Assembly: GCA_949130495.1 (NCBI GenBank)
Contig: OX422213.1
Coordinates: 534,186,467 to 534,250,466, forward strand
DNA length: 64,000 nucleotides
Direction: 5' to 3'
Source: Sambucus nigra
Taxonomy: Eukaryota > Streptophyta > Magnoliopsida > Dipsacales > Adoxaceae
Shown piece by piece: positions 55,232 to 64,000 of this stretch (positions within the stretch are counted from its first letter, which is position 1; each line of letters begins with the position of its first letter). Made by a program: the position numbers and the translations under genes. The notes beneath the pieces are model-generated. The model had not been told where the DNA came from. It saw only the letters and a list, made by a program, of their open reading frames with translations, and made no database searches.

Positions 55232-57523
55232 CCTTTAAATAGATAGGATGTTCCTTCTAGTGTAGAAAGGTAACTTCCACCACCTGAGCATAAGTAGTGA
55301 ACAACGGGTTACCCAATAACACCTATCAAACCGTTCACATAAATTTTATGCCAACTCAACAATTCTTCTCGCATTGTAACTAAAATCACGAATATCCTTA
55401 TTTACTTCTATATCAATCTCTCCTGGTGCAGAAAGATAAAGATGGTTGAATTATCCCTCATAATGGCTCCCACACATTCGTCCTGGTGAGGTCTTTAAGA
55501 CTTACGTCTAATACCATTTGGGATGGTGAGTGGAAGCATTTACTCTAAAACCATATCACCAGTGTATAAGAATATAAGTAAAAACATTCCATAAGTCCAC
55601 CATTAATATTATTACGATCCCAACCATATATATAAACATACAAGGGATCCATTTAAGCCTGCATATAATAAAGGCCTACCAAATTGCCTTCTGGAACTCT
55701 CGCGTCGTAATAGGCAGATTTATAGGTTATCCCGCCCCTATAACCTAAAATATCGACCATGGATCATCACTAATCCTTAACACCAATCATATGGCCCCAT
55801 AACCAAGTCCATATGAAAGAATTCTCTCATAATATCAATATGGGATAACACGAGAATAACAATCACGTAGAGTCCAAGGTAAAAGAATCAAAGATAGAGA
55901 CCATCTTATAACCGAGGTATCAATCAATGCTGCACGCTCCCCATAAGGATATACCCTCTAGTATGTAATACCATGAGGACTCAAGACCAGGTGTGTTGCA
56001 TATAAAATATGAGAATAATAAGCCCTAGCGTACGAGGGTTAATAAGGCTTCACATAAAATTTATTACTTTACAAATTTCCATAACGTTAATTATTCGAAT
56101 CCAACATCAATTTCAACATTTTTAATTAATAAGATTTGTATAATCCTACATGGATAAAGAACCTCCAAGCCATTATAAAGTATTCCCCAATTGTCAAAAT
56201 GAACTCAGAATAAGGTATAAACCAACTTTGATCCAAACAGTGATGGTTGATCGATCGACTGTCATCGACCGATCGACCCCACTGATCGATCAATGGTCTT
56301 AGTATTCATCCTCTTCCTAGTTACAAGATTAAAAACTATAAACCTCCATTACTATATATGAAGTTCCTCAACCCAGAATGTACTTCAATTTCCTTCATAT
56401 ACATTTGATATATTAACATTCCAAACTTATATCAAACCATTTTACACAATTCTAATAGGATTTAAGGGTAAATTCCAAGTTAAGTTAAGAATTGTAGTTT
56501 ACAGATAATCCAACCAATTTTATTCAATTGTCCATACATTTGGATCAATTGCATGGGTCTTTTAAAGATTAAACAAAATATTATCAATTCTTATTCTCCT
56601 TGAACAATTTCCATCACAAATCATATAGCAATCCTTAGTAACAAACTATGTCATTATCTAGTTTATTATTTTAAATAACCAAATTATAATTCAACCAATT
56701 CCAACATCTAATTTAGATTTACATGTGATTTAATTTTGATAAATGAATAGCAATATAATAATCAAATACAATTAAAACCAAATTCTAATTAAACTTTCCT
56801 CAATTCCAAATGGTGAAGAATTGATGTCAAATTTTACGAATTCCTCCTCTTCTGTTGAAGTCCATTCTCTCTAGATATTAGGAAGCCTCCCTAATTATAA
56901 TTTGTGAAACATGGAAGGAAACCCTAACGACTCCTTAAAACTTATAACCCACCAAATTACATTAAATCCCTACATGGGCCTCATTTAAATGATCGCAAAA
57001 AAATCTCTAATAAACCTAAAACATTGTCCAAGTCCTATACTAGCCCAACGGACCTTAAACCCAAACTTTTAGACAAAAACAGACAGTTTATGCATCCCAA
57101 AACCAACCCGAAACATTTGATAAAATCAATTACTAATCTAACTCAGTACTTTAGTAGCTTAGCTTATACGAATCCAATTGTCCCTAATTTAATTAATTTA
57201 TTTATTTAATGTAACACTACATTATAGGAAACTACTTCACAATCATTAGAAATTTATATCTAGGGGATAATCCAAACAAAGAAACCCACGATACTAAATC
57301 CTTGACCATTCCATAGTCGCCCATAATACGCAGTCACATTAAAATACATAGTCCCATTAAAATATTTATTTAAATTTTTATCGTGTATTAAATTCAATTT
57401 CTTAAATAATTTATATATAACACATGAGGATACATAACAATGTCGACATCACATGTCATGGAAGGCAAATAAGATAAGATAACTCCATAATTTATTTGAT
57501 GCATAAAAATACGGGGTGTTACA
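55232..57523 (-). repeat. 3' LTR of a Tekay/Del-type gypsy element (partial)
   Basis: On the minus strand it starts TGTAACACCCCGTATTTTT at 57523, the classic Tekay/Del LTR start, directly after a polypurine tract. The body to 55232 is non-coding and A/T-rich, with a cluster of GATCGATC palindromes at about 56248-56292. It is interrupted on its far side by element E, so its true end may lie at or left of 36751. Confidence 0.6.
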
Positions 57524-57538
57524 TTCTTCCCCCTAAAT
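57524..57538 (-). other. Polypurine tract of the Tekay-type element
   Basis: Minus strand TATTTAGGGGGAAGAA immediately before TGTAACACCC. Together with 'gaatttcaaggactaaattcc' just upstream (57540-57562, here shortened to ggactaaattcc), this is the stereotyped 3' end of Tekay/Del elements. Confidence 0.75.
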
Positions 57539-57692
57539 AAGGAATTTAGTCCTTGAAATTCAATTTCATTATACTTTTAGTCAAAAGTCTTAGAATATCA
57601 CGCTTTTAGTGTCCTCATACTATACACCGAATATACTCATACTGTGACCTAATATATAGTAAAGTCTTTCGTCATAAATTATGTTGGTCTAA
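57539..57692 (-). other. Internal tail of the Tekay-type element
   Basis: 154 bp of 3' internal sequence before it is cut by element F at 57693. No coding sequence left. Confidence 0.5.
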
Positions 57693-58756
57693 TGAAAAAA
57701 CGTGACTGTGTGATAATTGATTAAATTCGCAAATATCTAATTTGGCACACTTATTTAATTAGAGTCTATTTTTAAACAAACTAATTCAGCCCATACACAT
57801 GCATCTAAACATCATAAGAAATTCAACCCATGCATGAAAAATAAAGACGACCGATATAGGAAAAAACCCCTTTCGGGTAAAAAACTTTTATAAACACTTT
57901 GAAAACTTCACAAGAACTTTGACTTACATACAACCTGATAATCGCCCACAAGTGTGTAATGCATGGTGCCTTCAGCAAATCTTCAAAGATACGAGAGACG
58001 GCGAAATAGCCTCCAGGCATCGGTTCGTCGTCTTCGGCTCGTCCACACGCAGAATGACTACGCTCAGTATCCACCAATCAAATATGGAGATCCCTTCTCC
58101 ACAGAGGTTGAACAAAAGCAAAGTTGTTCTTAAACACCAAAAAATTCACTAAAGCATATGGGAGTTTTGTGAATTGAAAACAGAAAGGATTAAAACCCTA
58201 AAGGAAGAAGCCAAAAAGTATTCTGCTTTGGCAGTATTTCTGTTTGACAAAACGCTGTGACTTCTTAATGAAAACGTCACCAAATAATGAGTATTTATAG
58301 AAAAATGCGCCGCCTCGAGAACAGATCTCGTTCGAACGAGATCAGCAAATCGCTCGAACGAAGGACAGTTGTCATTCGAACGAGATCGTGCGACATGCTA
58401 TCTCGCGCGAACGACATCCTATGACGCTCGAACGACTGAAGCAAAAAAAATATTTTGTTTTAATGTCCCCTTCAACACTTAGAAAAAAATACTCATTCTC
58501 AAATTTTGACGAATTATCATAAAAAAATTCGAATTATCAAAAACCAAATTGCCCATTCAAATCTACCCTCCCATGAAAAAATTTGCAAGACTTCAAAACT
58601 GTTCTTCAATCATCTTCGTCAAATCTCAAAGCTTTTCTCATTAGGGTGTGCAACATCATGATCTTCAATATTTGTACCTACACACATGAGATAAAGAAAA
58701 AACCTTCGTGATGCATTGAGTTTGAAATGATATAAGAATAACGCATTAATAAATCA
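57693..58756 (-). repeat. Element F 3' LTR
   Basis: Aligned with 62008 onward up to 'ctcattctcaaattttga' (about 58513). A purine tract on the minus strand (TATGGGGGAGATT, 58770-58757) suggests the LTR ends at 58756. Contains TTCGAACGAGATC-type motifs at 58325-58435. Confidence 0.65.
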
Positions 58757-60056
58757 AATCTCCCCCATAATGCAAAGACTCCCCCATAGCATGATAATTC
58801 TTTCTCACCCTTTTTATGATGTCCCCAAAAAGACAAATAAGAAGAAATAATCAAAATGTGGAGTTTCACGAAAAAAAATACATAGCAAACACGGATCAAA
58901 CTACGCGCATGCAAAGGGATATCTCAAAAATCTCACAAACTATTTTTGGATTTTTCATTTTTTCATACAAAAATAAGATACCACTTTGAAAAATATGATA
59001 CAAAAATCACACCATGGATTTAAACTCAAACAACCAAGTCATGGAAATGGAATGAATGGGTTTGAACACATTCGATAGGTAAATAAACTCAATCAATCAT
59101 ATGTGCATGATGCATATGTGTACCCCTAACGAATGAACATCAAAAGAATCCTTAGGTGTAAAAAATTGTTGAATTTAAATGACATCGTCTTATACAAATC
59201 AACAAATCAAAGTCTAAATGATTTCCACACCAATAGCGTCCAAAACTATTTAGCGCTTTTTCAAGATTTTCAAGGACGTGCAAACCCGTTTAAAATCTCC
59301 AACCAAACTCCCTCATATATATTTTCGTTTAGAGGTGTTAAACTAAATTGTCAAACTTTGGAGAATTGGTGCAAAAACCTAAATGGCCCATAATTGGCAT
59401 GAATTTATTTTTATTGCCTTTAAATTTTTTCGGGCTCTTTTAAACCTCTTTGGACCCCGGATAATAAAATTCCGCCATTTTTAGGTCCAATTTAACGGTG
59501 GCTTTGTATTCGCAAAGGGAAAATGAACCTTTCACAGCCCTTCTCCGTTTTCAAACAAAACACACAAACTCACAAAACGGTTTTTATATGCACAATTTCC
59601 TTATCAAAATTTATCGTGCTTGGTTTGTTTTAAGGATAGGATTGAAGTGAAAACACCCAACCAACATATGATAAGACAATCACAATAATCAAACAAATCC
59701 GTGCATGTGTGCAATAACGGAAACATGAGTCAAACATGTAGGAAGTAACACTTAATGACTCCAAACATTATAAAACACAAGTATGAATTGACCTATTGTC
59801 TCAAAACACTATCAAATAGCCACATAAAAATAATGAAATGATGTTGTGACACGGTCATCCTAAGTGTTCATCCATAAATGGTGGAAACAAAATACAAAAA
59901 TCTTTTTGGATTTTCTCAAAATATTATCAAAATAAAATCTTTTTGTATTTTTCAAAATTTTTCAAAACAAAAAATATATACAAAAATGATACATACTAGC
60001 AATAGGCAAACAATGTCATCATGAAAATCATCCTATGCTAGTAAATAAGTCAAACC
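58757..60056 (-). other. Element F 3' non-coding region
   Basis: 1.3 kb with no pol motif. It shares phrases with the same region of element E (ccaaactccctcatatata; ctttttgtatttttcaaaa), which supports common descent of the two families. Confidence 0.6.
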
Positions 60057-61899
60057 TCAATCATTAGGTGCGAATGGGTTTTCCAAAGGTGGTGACAACT
60101 TATGAAAAACCTCCATCAATTCTTGTAAAGTTCTGACTAAAAACTTAACTTTCTCACCTAAATGTGCAAACTCTCTCATGTAGTCTCCGGGAGCATGTAA
60201 AGAATCATGTGTAGGTGCATGTGTACCAGAAACACATATAGAAGCAAAATGTGACACATAACCCAACTTAAAAAAAAATTCCTTAAGGCGACCTCTCCTC
60301 TTGCAACGTGAGCAAACATAAATAGGCCTCGCAACACTTCTCTCAAAAACTCTAGGACGCACTTCCGTAATAAGAATGGGACACCTAGGTGGGTGAGGGT
60401 GAGACTCTTGTGAATCTGTCACTAAAGTGGGAACCGACTTGGGTGCTAATTGGGAAGAAGAAGCACCATCGTGACTTATTCCTAAAATCTCACTGTTACC
60501 CCTAAGAACCACATTTTCAACCTTCTTAGGTGCGTTCTCAAACGTGACTTTGACCTCCCTGGTACGTTCGAGATCACTCTGAAGTTGGGATACACGTGTC
60601 GTCAGACTAGACAACGTGTCGGTCAAATCACACTTCTCCTTTCTCAAAACCTCCTTCTCTCTCTCCAAATCTAAGACCCGACTACCTAAATCTCTATTAT
60701 ACTTCTTTGATTTCAAGGTCTCGGTGTACAAATCTCTAAAGATTTTCGGAGCTCACTTTCATTTCCACTCTCCTCCTCGCTTTCTTCCTCACTCGAATAA
60801 CATAAATCACTATCATTGCTCTCGTGTGCACTCTCGTGAGACAAAATGGGTGTGCTCACACGACTAGAAAAAGTGACAACCATCCCATGTACTAAACCTT
60901 TATCGGACTCATCTCCCTCATCATCCTCAGCACCCTCACTATCACTAAGAGTGGCGGGCATAGCAGTCTCTTTGTCCTTTCTCCTTATCCTAGTAGGACA
61001 CTCGTTAGCTATGTGCCCTTTGCCCTCACACTCAAAGCACCTGATCTCATCCTCCTTGTCACTATCTTTGGCCTCCACTTTCTTTTTATTTGACTTAAAA
61101 GATCCCTTTTTGTTGGAAGAATTTTCTTTATTCATTTTGAGAAACTTTTTAAAAAAATTCGCAAACAAGGCCATATCAAAATCTTCCTCAGAATCAGACT
61201 CATAAACCTTTTCTTTCTTTTTCTTAAAATGAGTTTTTAAAGCAACGCCATTATCCTTAGCCTTAATGGTTTTGGGAAACATGTCAATCTCATAGGTTTG
61301 AAGATCTCCTACAAGTTCTTCCAACTTAAGTGATTTCAAATTTCCCAAAGAGTTCAAAACAATGACTCTAGGAATAAAACATTTTGGAAGAGATCTCAAA
61401 ATCTTTTTAACGACACGCGTGTTATCAATCACCTCACCCAAATTAAAACTAGTGTTAACAATGTCCGACAAACGTGCAAAAAAGTCATCAAAGCTTTCAG
61501 ACTCATACATGGTGATAGTCTCAAATTGGGTGGCCAAATTTTGTAACTTAGATTCTTTAACCGCGTTCCTACCTTCATGTGTCAATTTCAAAACATCCCA
61601 TGCCTCTTTAGATGTGGTGCACGTCATAATTCGACAGAACTCGTCGGGAGTGACTGCTCCAGAAATAGCACCCAAACCATAGGAATTAAAATTAAACATT
61701 TTATAATCATCTTCAGTCCAGGCTGACACGGGTTTTAAAGAGGTGATATTATCAACGGTGACCGTGGGGGGTTCCATCCATTTTCACAAAGCAACTAAAC
61801 ACGTTCGTCAATAGATTTTAAAATAGATTTCATACGAGCTTTCCAGTAGGCATAATTACATCCGTCAAACATAGGCATCTGATTATATAAGTGCTCCAT
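60057..61899 (-). pseudogene. Element F copia-type gag
   Basis: Starts MEHLYNQMPMFDG at 61899, with the DUF4219 box NYAYWKARMKSILKSIDERV before a stop (TAG, probably from TGG). A frameshift in a run of six C at about 61770 leads into a 354-residue open segment, 60713-61777: UBN2-type gag (TSKEAWDVLKLTHEGRNAVK, LQNLATQFETITMYESESFD, VVKKILRSLPKCF), a Lys-rich segment and a knuckle CFECEGKGHIANEC. A second frameshift near 60735 moves into 60057-60731: coiled coil (LDLEREKEVLRKEKCDLTDT), then a second finger that has lost ligands (CSRCKRRGRLKEFF). No pol follows. Confidence 0.8.
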
Positions 61900-61989
61900 G
61901 AGAAAAATTGTGAATTTTCACAAACTTGATTTTAAAAAATCAATCACACAATTTTGCGAAAAATAGGAATACGCGACAAATTAGCTTAA

Positions 61990-62004
61990 CCTACTCTGAT
62001 ACCA
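61990..62004 (-). other. Element F primer binding site (tRNA-iMet type)
   Basis: Minus strand TGGTATCAGAGTAGG, three to four bases after the LTR end. This is the standard site of plant copia elements, complementary to initiator Met tRNA. Confidence 0.88.
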
Positions 62005-62007
62005 ATT

Positions 62008-63046
62008 TGAAAAAATGTGACTGTGTGATAATTGATTAAATTCACAAATATCTAATTTGGCACACTTATTTAATTAGATTCTATTTTTAAACAAACTAAT
62101 TCAGCCCCTACACATGCATCTAAAAATCATAAGAAATTCAACCCATGCATGAAAAATAAAGACGACCGATAAAGGAAAAAACCCCTTTCGGGTAAAAACC
62201 TTTTATAAACACTTTGAAAAATTCACAAGACCTTTGACTTACATAAAACTTGATAATCCCCCACAAATGTTTAATGCACGGTGCCTTCAGAAAATCTTCA
62301 AAGATACGAGAGACAGCGAAATACCCTCCAGGCGTCGGTTCATCGTCTTCAACTCGTCCACACGTAGAATGACTACGCTCGGTATGCACCGATAAAATAT
62401 GGAGATACCTTCTCCACAGAGGTTGAACAAAAGCAAAGTTGTTCTTAAACACCAAACAATTCACTAAAGCATATGGGAGTTTTGTGAATTGAAAACAAAA
62501 AGGATTAAAACCCTAAAGGAAGAAGGGGCAAAAAGGATTATGCTTTCGCAGTATTTCTATTCGTCAAAACGCTGTGACTTCTTAATGAAAATGCTACCAA
62601 ATAATGAGTATTTATAGAAAAATGCACCGCCTCGAAAACAGAGCTCATTCGAACGAGATCAGTAAGTCGCTCGAATGAAGGACAACTGTCATTCGAACGA
62701 GATCGCGCGACATGCTATCTCGCGCGAACGACATGCTATGTCGCTCGAACGATTGAAGAAAAAAAATATTATTTTAATGTCCGCTTCAACACTTAGAAAA
62801 AAATACTCATTCTCAAATTTTGATGAAAAAGTCCGCTCCAACACTTAGAAAATATTTTGTAAAAATATACAAAAGCTCTAAGTGAAAAGTAAAGGTATTT
62901 AAAACATAACCTTGCCAAAGTAAACTTCACGGAGTCTTGAATGATAAAGAACTTGAGTAATTCGAATCCGTCTTTGATGCAGATGTCACATGAATGCTCT
63001 TCGATGGTGTAGCGGTATATGACATAATAAATTAATTGTCGTTGCA
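62008..63046 (-). repeat. Element F 5' LTR
   Basis: Plus-strand start TGAAAAAATGTG. The proximal 820 bp match 57693-58513; the rest is unmatched. Ends at CA (63046) before TCTAA. The palindromic TTCGAACGAG motifs recur at 62645-62755. Confidence 0.65.
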
Positions 63047-63051
63047 TCTAA

Positions 63052-64000
63052 CATTTAACCAACTAGTCTAATTATTGAAAAATCAACTTGTCTCGCAAGA
63101 AATTCTTCCTTTGTGTACCAGAATTAACCTCATCTTCGCACTGACAATGATAAGGTTAAATACTATCAGCCCCGCTTTATCCACGAGTGTGACATGGACC
63201 TATGTGTCAGAATGTAAACTACGGTATAGAATTCGACTTCATAATTTCTATCCTTGGGGAGGTCTTCAAAAATACTTGACATACCTCTTGGGACCCCAAA
63301 CCATACTTTCGTTTATCTCAAAATCTTCTTTTGCATGCTTTAGCAATCTTCATATTCTTTAATATAAACCGCACTTCTTCAAAAGTGTTTTGAACACATT
63401 CCCAAATTATAACTTGTTAAACCTTAGCTCTTAGTCAACTTGGTAAATCTAATTTAAATATTATCGCCTAATTCCATATCCTCTTTTGAACCACTGAACT
63501 CCAATATCTTAATACAATATGATGGTTGCACTCTCCCACATTCGAGCACTGTAGTCTTCAAATATTTTTTTAGCACTGTAATCTTTTGAGCACTGTAATA
63601 TTAAAACAAAATTAGGTCCCCACATTCTATAACAGAAGGAGCACCCTATAGACATAAATTATTTCCATAATTGCTTTGTTGCACCGGCACTATGAACCCT
63701 TCAAATTACTAAAAATCCAATAGCTTATGGACTGTAAAGTGAACCACGCAATATGTGCCTCGCCCAAAACCACCTCTCGTAGGTTGAGACCCTCTGGAAA
63801 AAAACCTCCCTTGAAAAATAACTCACTACTTTCATCAAAAAAAGGAAGGAACACCATCCAATTACGACTTGCATACCATCTCACGATAAAATTGCAACAA
63901 TTGGGTGTAAACCACCCCTAACACAAATATGGGTATAATGACCACTACTACTATAAATGTTTCTTCTTCATGAAGGTGTCGTCTATAAACCCCATGACAA
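63052..64000. other. Unassigned sequence at the right edge
   Basis: No frame, domain or repeat I can support. After removing element F it is continuous with 57539-57692 ('ttggtctaa' joined to 'catttaacc'), so it may be further internal sequence of the Tekay-type element. Confidence 0.4.

Larger units (their letters stand above)
57693..63046 (-). mobile_element. Element F: gag-only copia-like LTR element
   Basis: Two LTR copies start TGAAAAAA at 57693 and 62008 and align for about 820 bp. The right copy is preceded on its internal side by a clear initiator-Met type primer binding site (62004-61990). A candidate TSD, TCTAA, is at 57688-57692 and 63047-63051, the latter just after a CA. Only gag is encoded (60057-61899). 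The outer 220-240 bp of the two LTRs (58513-58756 and 62826-63046) do not align well by eye, so the exact LTR ends are tentative. Confidence 0.75.

Noticed and set aside
63075..63921. Short frames at the right edge, including a minus-strand frame with MRWYASRNWMVF
   Set aside because: No domain recognised, short, and no neighbouring support; left as unassigned rather than called a gene.

Overview
This window is plant nuclear heterochromatin, most likely from an angiosperm with a transposon-rich genome. I find no host housekeeping gene, rRNA, tRNA or CRISPR array. Almost every base can be assigned to a transposable element, and several are nested with target-site duplications (TSDs) that can be read directly. 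The species cannot be fixed from the sequence alone; GT-AG introns, plant-only domains (plant mobile domain, DUF7745, putative gypsy-type transposon domain) and Tat, Tekay and copia LTR elements support a flowering plant.

Layout. (1) 1-11895: the 3' part of a minus-strand Ty3/gypsy Tat-lineage element (Tat-1): gag, protease, RT, two RNase H domains and integrase run from 11895 down to 5560. Beyond them lie two decayed plus-strand (antisense) genes, a DUF7745 gene (3822-5108) and an intron-containing plant mobile domain gene (1146-3211), then a ~47-bp minisatellite at 1-585. (2) 11896-12180 plus 21966-31145: a second Tat element of the same family (Tat-2) with one 2.13-kb LTR and a primer binding site. 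It is fused to Tat-1 by a deletion junction at about 11896-11900. (3) 12184-21962: a 9.78-kb CACTA-type DNA transposon inserted in the Tat-2 pol gene. It has a 3-bp AAT duplication, imperfect terminal inverted repeats and dense palindromic subterminal repeats, but no transposase. Its interior is a ~6.5-kb satellite of about 38 monomers of ~168 bp in 3-mer and 4-mer higher-order repeats. This is the most unusual object in the window.

(4) 31146-32671: microsatellites and Micron-like MITEs. (5) 32672-36320: a badly decayed plus-strand gypsy element. (6) 36752-55231: a copia-like, gag-only element (element E, TSD CCTTT). Its 3' LTR is split by a complete 12.0-kb Tat-lineage element (Tat-3, 36992-49025, TSD ATCAC) that also carries an antisense, intron-containing extra gene. 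(7) 55232-57692: the 3' LTR, polypurine tract and internal tail of a Tekay/Del-type gypsy element. (8) 57693-63046: a second copia-like gag-only element (element F). (9) 63052-64000: unassigned.

Functionally, none of the elements looks autonomous now. Reverse transcriptase catalytic motifs are altered in Tat-2 and Tat-3, stops and frameshifts are widespread, and most stops in the antisense genes could come from C-to-T change at Gln or Arg codons, as expected of methylated, silenced DNA. The recurring theme is Tat elements that carry an antisense gene and tandem repeats between pol and the 3' LTR, and tandem repeats growing inside transposons.
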